This document shows, in pieces, positions 1-9,261 of a stretch of 64,000 nt of DNA (positions are counted from its first letter, which is position 1; each line of letters begins with the position of its first letter). The notes under the pieces were generated by a model that saw only the letters and a program-made list of their open reading frames with translations, was not told the origin of the DNA and searched no databases. Source of the stretch: Streptomyces sp. SPB162 (lineage in GTDB: Bacteria; Actinomycetota; Actinomycetes; Streptomycetales; Streptomycetaceae); contig NZ_JAQFII010000002.1 of the NCBI RefSeq assembly GCF_029504575.1, positions 372,001-436,000 on the forward strand, in the 5' to 3' direction. A program made the translations under genes and the position numbers.

Positions 1-463
1 CGACGACCCGGACAGCAACGATGTGCGCAAGAAGGTCGAAGCCCTCTTCTCCTGCTGCGAGACGACCACCGCCAGCATCGCGGCGAATCAGCCGTCGACC
101 CCGTGGGTGGTCTTCGAGTGGGGTGCCTTCTCCACTGCCCGCTTCAACGCGTACGTCGCCTCCGTGGAAGCCCAGTACACCCTCTTCAACACCAACGGGA
201 TGCCGATCCGGGCCGTCTGTCAGGTGAACCTGCACGAGATTCCGAGCAGCACCCTCGGCCAGAACCCCACCTCCGGCGCGCTCACCACCCGCCGGGTGCA
301 CCGGGTCGTGGCCGGCGACTCGCTCCCGCTCCTCGCCTGGCGCGAGTACGGGGACGCCACCGTGTGGCGCACGATCGCCGAGGCCAACGACATCGACGAC
401 CCGAAGTCGCTGACGCCCGGTGTGGAACTGATGCTGCCCGCCGCGGAAGAGGTCGGCGTCTGA
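1..463 (+). CDS. Contractile injection system tube/LysM protein, 3' part
   Basis: This is the C-terminal part of an inner-tube or tube-initiator protein of a phage-tail-like contractile injection system (Afp7-like). The frame is open at the left edge, so the true start is outside; the GTG at 23 is internal. The visible 154 codons contain a beta-rich tube-type segment (VFEWGAFSTARFNAYVASVE) and then a LysM-like module starting at HRVVAGDSLPLLAWREYGD and ending with the typical NDIDDPKSLTPGVELMLP. In this family the LysM-containing protein joins the tube to the spike. The stop codon overlaps the start of the spike gene (TGATG), which indicates translational coupling in one operon. Confidence 0.8.
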   Translation, partial: DDPDSNDVRKKVEALFSCCETTTASIAANQPSTPWVVFEWGAFSTARFNAYVASVEAQYTLFNTNGMPIRAVCQVNLHEIPSSTLGQNPTSGALTTRRVHRVVAGDSLPLLAWREYGDATVWRTIAEANDIDDPKSLTPGVELMLPAAEEVGV

Positions 464-2361
464 TGCCCGACATCGGTTTCTCCAACATCCTCACGGTGCA
501 GATCGCCGGCACGAAGCTCAAGGCCCCGGAGAACCGGAATCTGGTCGCGGGCCGGGTCGACTTCGGCGCGGGTGTGCCCGGCGCGTTCCAGCTCACCTTC
601 CGTGACGAGAAGAAGGACATCCTCGCCAAGCTGAACGTCGAGATCGGCGTGCCCGTGGTCATCGCGCCGCTCTCCGACGGCAAGGGCACGCCGCTGATCA
701 CCGGAGAGGTCACCGCGCTGGAGACCGACTACGACCGCACCGGCACCTTCACCATCATCCGCGGTTACGACAAGGGCCACCGCATGCTGCGGCAGCGCAG
801 GGTCGCGGCGTACAAGAACAAGACCGCCACCGAGATCGCCGTCGAGCTGGCGCGCAAGAGCGGGCTTCCGATGGGGAAGACGCAACCCACCAAGGGCCAG
901 TACGAGTTCATCAGCCAGGCCAACGTCACCGACTGGGACTTCGTCCAGCGCCTCGCGGACGAGAACGAGATGGTGATGTCCATCAACTCGAAGGGCAGGT
1001 TCCAGTTCGTCAAGCGGCAACGGGCGGCGCTGGCTCCCCCGGAGAGCATGCCGAGCGGGCAGAGCGCGTTCCTCCTGAAGGGCGGCGAGGAGATCCTGCG
1101 CTGCCGGGCGGCGGTCACCTCGGCCGATCAGGTGACCGCCGTCGAGGCGCGTGGCTGGAACGTCACCACCAAGCGGCCCCTCGTCTACAAGGCGCCCGCC
1201 CTGGACAACCCGGGGTTCGTCATCGGTGCCAGGCCGTCGCAGGCGTCCAAGACATTCGGCAAGGCCGAGCTCGTCGAGACCGGCACGCCCTACGACAAGC
1301 TGGACGAGGTCAAGCACGCCGCCGACGCCCTGGCGGACGACGTGACCTCCTCCTTCGCCGAGGTGGAGATCACGGCGCGCGGCAACACCGAACTGCGTCC
1401 CGGCGTCGCCGTCACCCTCAAGGACGTCGGCAAGCCCTTCCAGGGCAAGTACACGGTCACCGCCGCCCGCCACACCTTCGGCGATCAGGAGCACTACCAG
1501 ACGTTCCTGGACGTCAGTGGGCGTCAGTGGCGTTCGCTGTACGGGCTCACCTCCGGAGGCGGCGGGGCGGGACCGGCCAGGCTGCCGAGCGTCGCCAATG
1601 CCCTGGTCACCGACATCAAGGACCCGCTCCGGCAGGGCAGGGTCAAGCTGAAGTTCCCGTGGCTGGACGACATGTACGTCAGCGACTGGACCCGTACCGT
1701 CCAGCTCGGCGGGGCCAAGGGCGGCAGCATGATCTCCCCGGACGTCGACGACGAGGTGCTGGTGGCGTTCGACCGCGGTGCTCTGGACCACCCGTACGTC
1801 ATCGGCGGACTCTACAACGGCGTCGACAAACCGGACCCCGTCGACGTGCCGGTGTACGACCCGACACGCGGCAAGGTCACCCGGCGCACCTTGGCCGACC
1901 GCAGCAACAACCGTATCGACCTGCTCGACCAGAGTGTCGGCCTCAAGCGCGGGGTGCGGCTCTCCACCGGTGACGACCGGCTCACCATCAATCTGGACCG
2001 GACGAAGACCGAGATCGTCGTGGACAGCAAGGGAAAGGTCTCCATCAGAGGATCCGCCGCCGTGGCCATCAACGCGGGCGGCAATCTCTCGCTGAACGCG
2101 GTGGGCTCCGTGACGATCCGCAGCGGCGGCCTGATGAACATCAACGCGGGGACCACCCTCTCCGTGAACTCGGGCGGCATCGCGTCCGTCGCCTCCGGCG
2201 CGGCCCTCAGTGTGAGGGCTGGTGCCGCCATGACGTTGACGGCGGGGGTCTCCCTGCAGATCACCGCCGCCATCAACATCGGCCTGCAAGCCGCCACGAT
2301 CAAGTCCACCGGCATCCTCACCTCCAACCTGAAGCCGGTGCTGACCGTAGGAGGAGTCTGA
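463..2361 (+). CDS. VgrG-like spike protein of contractile injection system
   Basis: This 632-residue protein would form the trimeric spike below the tube (Afp8/gpD-gp5 family). Residues 1-370 resemble the phage late-control gpD fold. A gp5-type OB-fold follows at about 380-465 (VTDIKDPLRQGRVKLKFPWL, then SPDVDDEVLVAFDRGALDHPYVIGGLYNG). Residues about 480-632 are a Gly/Ala/Ser/Val-rich repetitive tail with alternating hydrophobic residues, as expected of a triple-stranded beta-helix needle. Start and stop both overlap neighbouring genes by one base. No PAAR tip gene lies directly after it, so the tip is either encoded elsewhere or formed by this C-terminus. Confidence 0.88.
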   Translation: MPDIGFSNILTVQIAGTKLKAPENRNLVAGRVDFGAGVPGAFQLTFRDEKKDILAKLNVEIGVPVVIAPLSDGKGTPLITGEVTALETDYDRTGTFTIIRGYDKGHRMLRQRRVAAYKNKTATEIAVELARKSGLPMGKTQPTKGQYEFISQANVTDWDFVQRLADENEMVMSINSKGRFQFVKRQRAALAPPESMPSGQSAFLLKGGEEILRCRAAVTSADQVTAVEARGWNVTTKRPLVYKAPALDNPGFVIGARPSQASKTFGKAELVETGTPYDKLDEVKHAADALADDVTSSFAEVEITARGNTELRPGVAVTLKDVGKPFQGKYTVTAARHTFGDQEHYQTFLDVSGRQWRSLYGLTSGGGGAGPARLPSVANALVTDIKDPLRQGRVKLKFPWLDDMYVSDWTRTVQLGGAKGGSMISPDVDDEVLVAFDRGALDHPYVIGGLYNGVDKPDPVDVPVYDPTRGKVTRRTLADRSNNRIDLLDQSVGLKRGVRLSTGDDRLTINLDRTKTEIVVDSKGKVSIRGSAAVAINAGGNLSLNAVGSVTIRSGGLMNINAGTTLSVNSGGIASVASGAALSVRAGAAMTLTAGVSLQITAAINIGLQAATIKSTGILTSNLKPVLTVGGV

Positions 2362-2804
2362 TGGCGGAACAGTTCGTCGGCTCCGGGTGGGCGTTTCCCC
2401 TGCGCATCAGCCCCACCGGCGGGATCGCCCTGGTCAGCGGGGAACGCGAGGTCGAGGAGGCCATCAGGCTCGTCCTGTCCACCGCGCCCGGAGAACGGCC
2501 GATGCGTCCCGAATTCGGCTGCGCCATCCACGACATGGTCTTCGCGCCCGTCAACGAGGCCACCGCGGGCCGCATCCAGCACGAGGTGCACAGTTGCCTG
2601 GACCGCTGGGAACCGCGCATCGAGGTGGATGACGTCGCGGTGACGGCCGGCGCCGAGGACGGTGTGCTCTTCATCGACGTCCGCTACTCGATCACGGGCA
2701 CCAACAACCCGCGCAGCCTGGTCTTCCCGTTCTACGTGATCCCCTCCCACGACGGGCCCGAGGGGTCCGGCACGCCCGACGAGCACCTTGGAAGCGACCG
2801 CTGA
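2361..2804 (+). CDS. gp25-like baseplate wedge protein
   Basis: This 147-residue protein matches the GPW/gp25 lysozyme-like fold family, which forms the inner baseplate wedge that contacts the first sheath ring. Family features are the N-terminal GWAFPLRISPTGGIALVSG, the conserved REVEEAIRLVLSTAPGERPMRPEFGC segment and the strand-rich end. The length is normal. The ATG overlaps the spike stop as TGATGG, and the TGA overlaps the start of the next gene, so it lies inside the tight injection-system operon. No catalytic residues are expected: the lysozyme name is historical and the protein acts structurally. Confidence 0.9.
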   Translation: MAEQFVGSGWAFPLRISPTGGIALVSGEREVEEAIRLVLSTAPGERPMRPEFGCAIHDMVFAPVNEATAGRIQHEVHSCLDRWEPRIEVDDVAVTAGAEDGVLFIDVRYSITGTNNPRSLVFPFYVIPSHDGPEGSGTPDEHLGSDR

Positions 2805-4762
2805 TGGCCCTGCCCTCCCCGAACCTCGACGACCGGCGCTTCCAGCAGTTCGTCGACGACGCCAAGCGCTACATCCAGCAGCGCGCCCCCGAATGGACCG
2901 ACCACAACGTCTCCGACCCGGGCGTGACCCTCGTCGAGACGGTCGCCCACATGGCCGATCAGATCGTGTACCGACTCAACCGGGTACCCGAGAAGAACCA
3001 CCTCGCGTTCCTGGACCTCATCGGGATCACCCTCTTCCCCCCTTCCGCGGCGCGGGCCGATGTCACGTTCTGGTTGTCGGCGCCGCAACAGCAGCCCGTC
3101 GTGCTGGCGACGGGCACCGAGGTCGCCACGGTCCGTACCCAGACCGAGGACGCGGTGGTGTTCGCCACCGAGCGCGAACTCACCGTGGTGCCCTGTGAGC
3201 TGTCGTACCTCGTGGTCCAGTGGGCCGGTCAGGAGGCGGTCGACCGCACGTCGGACCTCGCCGAGTCCAAGGACGTGCACTGCTTCACGGAGGCTCCGCG
3301 CCCCGGTGACCGCATGCTGTTCGGGCTGAGCGCCGCCGTACCCGAATGCGTGGTCGTCCTGGAACTCGACAGTCAGGTGGACGGCGTCGGTGTCGACCCC
3401 AGGCAGCCGCCGCTCGTCTGGGAGGCGTGGACCGCCGACGGCTGGGTCGGCTGTGACGTCGACCGGGACACCACCGGCGGCCTCAACCGCCCCGGCGAAG
3501 TCGTGCTGCACGTTCCCGGCGGCCACGCGCTGTCCCGCACCGGGCGGCGTGAGGCGGGCTGGTTGCGCTGCCGGGTCACCGACCCGGAAGAGGGCCAGCC
3601 CTTCTACACCACCTCCCCCACCATCCGCTCCGCCGAGGCGTTCAGCATCGGCGGCACCACCGGTGTCGTGCACGCCGAGACGGTCCGGGACGAAGCGCTG
3701 GGCGAGGCCACCGGCCTGCCGGGCCACCGGCTGCGGCTGGCCAACAGCCCCGTCGTCGGCGACGCGCAGCCGCTGCTCCTCCAGACCGCCGAGCGCGACG
3801 GCTGGGTCGACTGGGAGACCGTCGGCCACTTCGCCGCCTCCGGCCCCGACGACCGGCACATCACCCTGGACGCGACCACCGGTGAGATCGCCTTCGGCCC
3901 CTCCGTACGCGAACCGGACGGCACCTTGCGTCAATACGGAGCCGTACCGCCCAAGGGCGCGCCCATCCGGGCCCGCCGCTACCGCACGGGCGGCGGAAGG
4001 GGCGGCAACGTCGCCAGGGGCGCCATCCAGGTACTGCGTGACTCCATCCCCTACGTCTCCGACGTCCTGAACCGGGAGGCCGCGCGCGGTGGAGTCGACG
4101 GTGAGACCGTCGAGGAGGCGAAGGTCAGGGCGCCCATCACGCTGAGCGGGCAGGACCGCGCCGTGACCCTGCGGGACTACGAGGAACTCGCGCGCCGCGC
4201 GGCGCCCGAAACGGCGCGCATCACCTGTCTCGCGGCCGAGCCCGATGAGCACGGCGCGCACGCCGTACGGGTGCTGGTCGTCCCGCAGGCCGTGTCCGAC
4301 CCGGGCGGGCGACTGCGCTTCGAGCAACTCGTGCCCGGGGACGCCCTGTTGAGCCGCATCACCCGGTTCCTGGACGACCGGCGCCTGATCGGCACCCGGC
4401 TGGCGGTGGGACCGCCGTTCTACCAGGGGGTGACGGTCGTCGCGACGGTGCACGCCTTCCGCGGCACCGACACCGACCGGGTCAGGCGGCAGGCGCACGA
4501 CGCCCTGTACCGCCATCTCGACCCGCTGACCGGAGGGGCGCACGGCACGGGCTGGCCCTTCGGCCGCCCGGTGCAGGCGGGCGAGGTGTTCGCGGTGCTG
4601 CAACGGGTACCGGGCGTCGAGTTGGTGGACGAGGTGCTGCTGCATCCCGCCGACCCGCTCAGCGGCAGGCGTGGCGACCCCACGGAGCGGATCGATCTCG
4701 AACCCTCCGCCCTCGCCTTCTCGTTCGACCACCGCGTCCGGGTGATAGGAGGCGCGTCGTGA
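2804..4762 (+). CDS. Baseplate assembly J-like protein
   Basis: This 652-residue protein is a large baseplate wedge component of the phage gpJ / Afp11 type. It opens with a typical N-terminus (NLDDRRFQQFVDDAKRYIQQRAPEWTDHNVSDPGV), where the TDHNVSDPGVTL motif is diagnostic of the putative baseplate assembly protein family. The C-terminal third contains the J-like block VTLRDYEELARRAAPETARI followed by the periplasmic-loop-like strand domain. It would arm the baseplate together with the gp25 and gpI proteins. It overlaps gpI by four bases (start at 4759), again implying coupled translation. Confidence 0.9.
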   Translation: MALPSPNLDDRRFQQFVDDAKRYIQQRAPEWTDHNVSDPGVTLVETVAHMADQIVYRLNRVPEKNHLAFLDLIGITLFPPSAARADVTFWLSAPQQQPVVLATGTEVATVRTQTEDAVVFATERELTVVPCELSYLVVQWAGQEAVDRTSDLAESKDVHCFTEAPRPGDRMLFGLSAAVPECVVVLELDSQVDGVGVDPRQPPLVWEAWTADGWVGCDVDRDTTGGLNRPGEVVLHVPGGHALSRTGRREAGWLRCRVTDPEEGQPFYTTSPTIRSAEAFSIGGTTGVVHAETVRDEALGEATGLPGHRLRLANSPVVGDAQPLLLQTAERDGWVDWETVGHFAASGPDDRHITLDATTGEIAFGPSVREPDGTLRQYGAVPPKGAPIRARRYRTGGGRGGNVARGAIQVLRDSIPYVSDVLNREAARGGVDGETVEEAKVRAPITLSGQDRAVTLRDYEELARRAAPETARITCLAAEPDEHGAHAVRVLVVPQAVSDPGGRLRFEQLVPGDALLSRITRFLDDRRLIGTRLAVGPPFYQGVTVVATVHAFRGTDTDRVRRQAHDALYRHLDPLTGGAHGTGWPFGRPVQAGEVFAVLQRVPGVELVDEVLLHPADPLSGRRGDPTERIDLEPSALAFSFDHRVRVIGGAS

Positions 4763-5424
4763 ACCCCGGCGAAAGCAGGCGCGGCGCCGTCGACGGTCTC
4801 GGCTCCTCGGCGCCGCTGGGCGTGATGCTGCCGGCGGTGTTCGCCGAGGACGATCTCGCCCAGCGCTTCGTCGCGGGTATCGACGAGGCCCTCGCGCCGC
4901 TCCACAACGTGCTCGACTGCCTGGACGCCTACTTCACCCCGTCCCTCGCGCCCGCGGACTTCACCCGCTGGCTCGGCAGTTGGGTCGGCGCGGAGACCGA
5001 AGGACCGGACATGGCAGGGGGCATCGAAGACCCCCTGGAACGGGACCTGACGGAAGCCCCCCTCGGCGAACCGGCCACCGGCCACCCGCAGGACACGGCG
5101 ACGACGGCCGCGCTGCGCGCCGCGGTGACCTCCGCCGTACGGCTGCACCGCGTCCGCGGCACCCGGCGGGGACTGTCCGAGGCGATCCGACTCGCCTTCG
5201 GCGTGGAGCCGGAGATCATCGAGAGCGGCGCGGCCGCCTGGGACGCCAAGCCCCTGGGCCCGGTCCCCGGCGACAGCCGCCCGCATCTGCACGTCACGGT
5301 GCGGCTGCCGGTGCCCGGCCCCGCTGCCGAGCACCGGCTGGAGCGCCTCGTAGCGGCAGCCCGCCCCGCCCACATGCCTTATACGGTCCAGGTGACCGCC
5401 GCCGAAAGGACTTCCGACAGGTGA
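4759..5424 (+). CDS. gpI-like phage tail/baseplate protein
   Basis: This 221-residue protein fits the tail protein I family used in extracellular and cytoplasmic contractile injection systems (Afp12-like). Family features are the N-terminal SSAPLGVMLPAVFAEDDLAQRFVAGIDEALAPLHNVLDCLDAYFTPSLAP block and the RGTRRGLSEAIRLAFGVEPEI segment with its long helix. In the family it fills the outer baseplate wedge. The start overlaps the J-like gene by four bases and the stop overlaps the GTG of the next gene (GTGA). No tail-fibre gene follows, as in the streptomycete systems that act from inside the cell. Confidence 0.87.
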   Translation: MNPGESRRGAVDGLGSSAPLGVMLPAVFAEDDLAQRFVAGIDEALAPLHNVLDCLDAYFTPSLAPADFTRWLGSWVGAETEGPDMAGGIEDPLERDLTEAPLGEPATGHPQDTATTAALRAAVTSAVRLHRVRGTRRGLSEAIRLAFGVEPEIIESGAAAWDAKPLGPVPGDSRPHLHVTVRLPVPGPAAEHRLERLVAAARPAHMPYTVQVTAAERTSDR

Positions 5425-6707
5425 CCAGTCAGCAGGCCTCCCCGTCCACGCCATCGTCGTCAGCGGCCGGTGGGGACACGGGGAACACGCCACGTCACTG
5501 TGCCGAATGCGGCACGCGGCCCACCCCGGGGCAGTCCTTCTGCGACGGCTGCGGCGCGGTACTGGGCTGGACCCCGGACCGGGAGGAGCGAGGGGCGGGT
5601 ACGCCGGGCGCCTCGGACGCGGACGAGGGCACGTCGGCGGACGCGCGCACCGACGACGCGGATGGTGATGCTGCTCCTGCAGCCGGGAGCACAGACCCGG
5701 TACGAGGACCCCTCCCCGGAACCGCGGGCGCCGACTCGCCGACGGTGGCGCCCGAAGAAGCGAACGCCACCCTTCCCATGAACCCGGCGAGCGCGACCCC
5801 GGGCCCGGACGCGAGTGCGCGGGCCAGGGCGCTGCTGGTACCCGTCGCCGACCAGCGCGCCGCCGCACCGGCACCGGAGGTCGTGCCGGTCCTCCCCGGC
5901 GTGCCCGCCGCGGCCCGCCCCCGGGTCCAGGCCCCCAGCGCCGAACCGGCCGACGACACCGGCCCCCCGTGCCCCTGGTGCGAGGTCGGCAACCGCCCCG
6001 ACCGGCACTTCTGCCGGCGGTGTGGCATGTCCCTCGCGGAGCGCCCCGGCGTTCCGGCGGCCCGGCGCCCCTGGTGGCGCCGGATGTGGGACTTCGGCCA
6101 CGGCCCGGCGCCGTGGGCGGGCGAGCGCCCGAGGCTGCGCCGGGGCATCGGCCGCATCTTCACCTGGGTCGTGTACGGCCTCGCGCTCGGACTGGTGATC
6201 TACGCCGCGCTCAACGTGGGTACGGCGTGGAACGCCGCACGCGACCACTTCGCGAAGCGGGTCCAGGTCACCCCGGATTCCACCACGGCGTCCCGCACCT
6301 TCGCCGGTCACCCGCCGAAGATGCTCTTCGACAAAATCAACAACAGTTGGTGGGGCCCCGGCGTCTCACAGTCCGCCGACGGCGAGTGGATCGAGGCGCG
6401 CTTCCAGGAACCCACTCGTCTGCTGGACATCCTCGTCACGTCCGGCATCTCCACCAAGGCCTCCGACCTCACCGAGGCCGCACTGCCGCACCGCATGGAC
6501 GCCGTCATCACCACGGCCGACGGGAAGAAGACCACCCGCCCCATCAGCCTCGACCAGGTGAGCGGCCCCCAGCAGCGGAAGTTCCGGGCGCAGAACGTCG
6601 TCAGCGTACGGTTCGTCATACGTTCGGCGTTCAACGCGGGTGTCGACAAGCAGGTCTCGATCGCCGAGATCGAGTTCTTCACCCGGGTCACGAGCAGCGG
6701 CACATAG
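5421..6707 (+). CDS. cisA: CisA-like zinc-ribbon membrane protein
   Basis: This 428-residue bitopic membrane protein closes the injection-system operon. Two zinc ribbons are visible: Cys27/30/41/44 and Cys184/187/198/201. They are separated by a long acidic, Pro/Ala-rich disordered linker. One transmembrane helix lies at about 246-267 (TWVVYGLALGLVIYAALNV). Residues about 290-428 form a beta-rich discoidin/NADase-type glycan-binding-like domain that would face outside. Streptomyces injection particles lie free in the cytoplasm, and a membrane protein, CisA, is reported to link them to the membrane during stress-induced death. Architecture and position match that role, but identity is inferred without alignment. 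The GTG start overlaps the gpI stop. Confidence 0.68.
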   Translation: MTSQQASPSTPSSSAAGGDTGNTPRHCAECGTRPTPGQSFCDGCGAVLGWTPDREERGAGTPGASDADEGTSADARTDDADGDAAPAAGSTDPVRGPLPGTAGADSPTVAPEEANATLPMNPASATPGPDASARARALLVPVADQRAAAPAPEVVPVLPGVPAAARPRVQAPSAEPADDTGPPCPWCEVGNRPDRHFCRRCGMSLAERPGVPAARRPWWRRMWDFGHGPAPWAGERPRLRRGIGRIFTWVVYGLALGLVIYAALNVGTAWNAARDHFAKRVQVTPDSTTASRTFAGHPPKMLFDKINNSWWGPGVSQSADGEWIEARFQEPTRLLDILVTSGISTKASDLTEAALPHRMDAVITTADGKKTTRPISLDQVSGPQQRKFRAQNVVSVRFVIRSAFNAGVDKQVSIAEIEFFTRVTSSGT

Positions 6708-6781
6708 AGTCCGGCCCCACCCCGCCCGCGAACACACCCGCCTCAGCCAACCCGCGAAGACAGCTACCACCGAACACCACC

Positions 6782-6819
6782 CAGGCAGCCCCGCCGGATC
6801 CGTCCGGCGGGGCTGCCTG
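6782..6819. terminator. Terminator between cis operon and xylanase gene
   Basis: A perfect 17-bp GC-rich stem (left arm 6782-6798, right arm 6803-6819) with a TCCG tetraloop lies between two convergent genes. It lacks a U-tract, which is usual in high-GC actinobacteria. It probably ends transcription from both sides. Confidence 0.8.
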
Positions 6820-6903
6820 CGCGCGGCGAGGCGAGGTGGATCTCAGGTCAACGCCGCCCGCATGAGCGGGGATTCACACCGCGAGCGCCGTGCATCACGC
6901 GGG

Positions 6904-9261
6904 TCAGCGTTGCAGGGTAAGGACACCCGGCCGGTAGGGCAGTTGGTCGTAGGGACCGCTCGCGGTCGGGGACTTGCCCTGGTAGAGGAGCTGCAGGTGG
7001 CAGGGGTCGATGGTCATGGTCTGGTCGGGGTTGTTGCGGACCAGGTCACCGTGGCTGATGTCATTGGTCCAGCCGGCGCCGCTGTTGGCCTTGCCGGCGA
7101 AGGGGTTGCTCTCGGTGGCGGCCTGCGGCGTCCACGTTCCGCTCAGACTGGAGGCCGTGAACGAGCGGAAGTAGCGCTGCTCATTGGCACCCCGGGCCTC
7201 GACGATCATGAGGTACTGGTTCTGGCCCTGGACCTTGTAGACCTGCGGCGCCTCGAACAGGTTCTTCACCGTGTCGCTCATGACCGTCGTGTACGACGAT
7301 CCGAAGTTGCCGGGGAAGTTCCCGAGCGGCATGCTCGCCCGGTAGATGCTGCCGTTGTCACCGGCGAAGAACAGGTACATGTTCTGGTCGTCGGCGATCA
7401 GAGTCTGGTCGATCGGGGCGGCGTTGGGGATGCCACCGGTGAACAGCGGCTGCGGCGCGGACCAGCCGTTGGGGTTCGTGGGGTCGCTCGACGTGCGGTA
7501 GATGAAGGGCCACGCACCCCACTGGTACGCCAGCACCCAGATTTTCTTGGGCGCGAAGTAGAACAGCGTGGGCGCCACGGTGGACTGGCTCATCCCGGTC
7601 TGGCCGGCCGACGCCATGTCCGACCAGTTCGTGAAGGGACTGAACATCATCGAACCGTACGACGATCCCGACACGTTCGACGCGTAGACCAGGTGCTTGC
7701 CGTTGTAGACCACGTTGGTGAAGTCCTTCAGCGAGGCCCACCCGTTCGCCGGCTGTGCCAACGCACCGGTCGACGTCCACCGGTACGTCGACGGAAGGGA
7801 ACACGTGCCGCCCGTCGGCGGCGGGGTCGACGTCCCGGACGGGCCGGACCACTTCTGATTGCCGCCGGACCAGCAGGAGTACAGCTGGATCTTGGTGCCG
7901 TTGGTGCTGGCCGCGCCGATGGCGTCGAGGCACAGCCCGGACTGGACGCCGGCGATCGTGCCGTCGGAGTTGAGGGTCCACTGCTGGTTGGCTCCGCCGT
8001 TGCAGTCCCAGATGACCACCGCGGTGCCGTTGCCGGTGCCCTTGGCCATAGCGTCCAGGCACTTGTTTCCGTAGATCATCAGTTGCTTGCCGGAAGTGTA
8101 GGTCCAGCGCTGGTTGGACTGTCCGCTGCAGTCCCACAACTGCGCCTGGGTGCCGTTGGCGGTGGCGGAGCCGTTGATGTCGAGACAACGACCGGAGGTG
8201 ACGCCCTTGATCTCCCCGGTACCGGTCCCGCCGGACGCCCCGCCAGGGGCGGCATTGAGGGCCTTCATGACCGCGGTGTAGGGGGCCTTGGGGTTGCCGT
8301 TGTTGTCGAACAGCAGGGGGCTTTCACTGCTCCGCCAGGAGTCGCTGTCACGGATGCCCCACACCGTGATGCCGGTACACCGGGTCACGGACAGGCAGGC
8401 GTTGACCGTGTTGGCGTAGTTGGTCGGGGACGCCTGCGCGATGTCCAGCTCGGTGATCTGGACGTCGACGCCCAGGGCGGCGAAGTTGGACAAGGTGGTC
8501 CGGAAACCGGACGGCGGGCCGCCGGTCCCGAAGTGGCTCTGGAACCCGACGCAGTCGATCGGCACGCCCCGGGACTTGAAGTCCCTGACCATGCTGTAGA
8601 CACCCTGGGTCTTGGCGTCCGACCAGTTCTCGATGTTGTAGTCGTTGTAGCAGAGCTTGGCCGAGGAATCGGCCGCCCGGGCAGTGCGGAACGCTTCCTC
8701 GATGAAGCCGTTGCCCAGCACGTTCTGGAACACCGAGCTGCGGTGCTGGGTGGAGCCGTCGGCGAATGCCTCGTTGACCACGTCCCAGGCGTAGATCTTG
8801 CCCTTGTAGTGGGTCATCTCGGTGGTGATGTGTTTGTTCATCACGCTGCGCAGCGTGTTCGCGTCGCCGATGGAGCTGACCCAGGACGGGAGCTGCGAGT
8901 GCCAGACCGTGGTGTGGCCGCGCAAGCGCTGGCCTTGTGCCACGGCATGGTTGACGATCTGGTCGGCGGGGCCGAAGTTGAAATTTCCGCGGGACGGTTC
9001 GATGGCGTCCCACTTCATCTCGTTCTCCGGGGTGATCATGTTGAACTCCCGGTCCGCGATCGCGGCGTACGTCGAGTCGCCGAGCCTGCGCGCTGCCACA
9101 GCGGTGCCGAAGTACCTGCCCGAGGGAGCCGCCTGCGTACCCAGGGTCGCGGCTCCGGCGGAGCTCGGGAGGAGCGTCACCACGCCGGCCACCACCGCCG
9201 CGGCGGACAGCCCTATCGTCACTGTTCGGCGACGCCGGCCGAGCCGGTGCAGGCCCTTCAT
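6904..9261 (-). CDS. Secreted GH10 xylanase - ricin lectin - GH62 arabinofuranosidase
   Basis: This 785-residue secreted enzyme degrades arabinoxylan with two catalytic domains. A signal peptide with an RRRR n-region and a hydrophobic core ends near SAGA (residue about 38). The GH10 domain covers about 39-340; the acid/base is Glu164 in WDVVNEAF and the nucleophile is Glu271 in QITELDIAQ. A Gly-rich linker leads to a ricin-type beta-trefoil (CBM13) at about 350-475 with repeated CLD and QxW motifs. A GH62 alpha-L-arabinofuranosidase begins near CSLPSTYRWTSTG and runs to the end. The start has GAGGAGAATC just upstream. The GH10 part would cut xylan while GH62 removes arabinose side chains. Confidence 0.93.
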   Translation of the reverse strand: MKGLHRLGRRRRTVTIGLSAAAVVAGVVTLLPSSAGAATLGTQAAPSGRYFGTAVAARRLGDSTYAAIADREFNMITPENEMKWDAIEPSRGNFNFGPADQIVNHAVAQGQRLRGHTTVWHSQLPSWVSSIGDANTLRSVMNKHITTEMTHYKGKIYAWDVVNEAFADGSTQHRSSVFQNVLGNGFIEEAFRTARAADSSAKLCYNDYNIENWSDAKTQGVYSMVRDFKSRGVPIDCVGFQSHFGTGGPPSGFRTTLSNFAALGVDVQITELDIAQASPTNYANTVNACLSVTRCTGITVWGIRDSDSWRSSESPLLFDNNGNPKAPYTAVMKALNAAPGGASGGTGTGEIKGVTSGRCLDINGSATANGTQAQLWDCSGQSNQRWTYTSGKQLMIYGNKCLDAMAKGTGNGTAVVIWDCNGGANQQWTLNSDGTIAGVQSGLCLDAIGAASTNGTKIQLYSCWSGGNQKWSGPSGTSTPPPTGGTCSLPSTYRWTSTGALAQPANGWASLKDFTNVVYNGKHLVYASNVSGSSYGSMMFSPFTNWSDMASAGQTGMSQSTVAPTLFYFAPKKIWVLAYQWGAWPFIYRTSSDPTNPNGWSAPQPLFTGGIPNAAPIDQTLIADDQNMYLFFAGDNGSIYRASMPLGNFPGNFGSSYTTVMSDTVKNLFEAPQVYKVQGQNQYLMIVEARGANEQRYFRSFTASSLSGTWTPQAATESNPFAGKANSGAGWTNDISHGDLVRNNPDQTMTIDPCHLQLLYQGKSPTASGPYDQLPYRPGVLTLQR

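Noticed and set aside
220..2289. Long minus-strand reading frame of 689 codons opposite the spike gene
   Set aside because: It is a GC-driven antisense frame; the plus-strand protein has clear family motifs and overlapping neighbours.
8983..8996. GAAATTTC palindrome resembling xylanase-regulator sites
   Set aside because: It lies within the GH10 coding sequence (codons for NFNF) and not in a promoter region.
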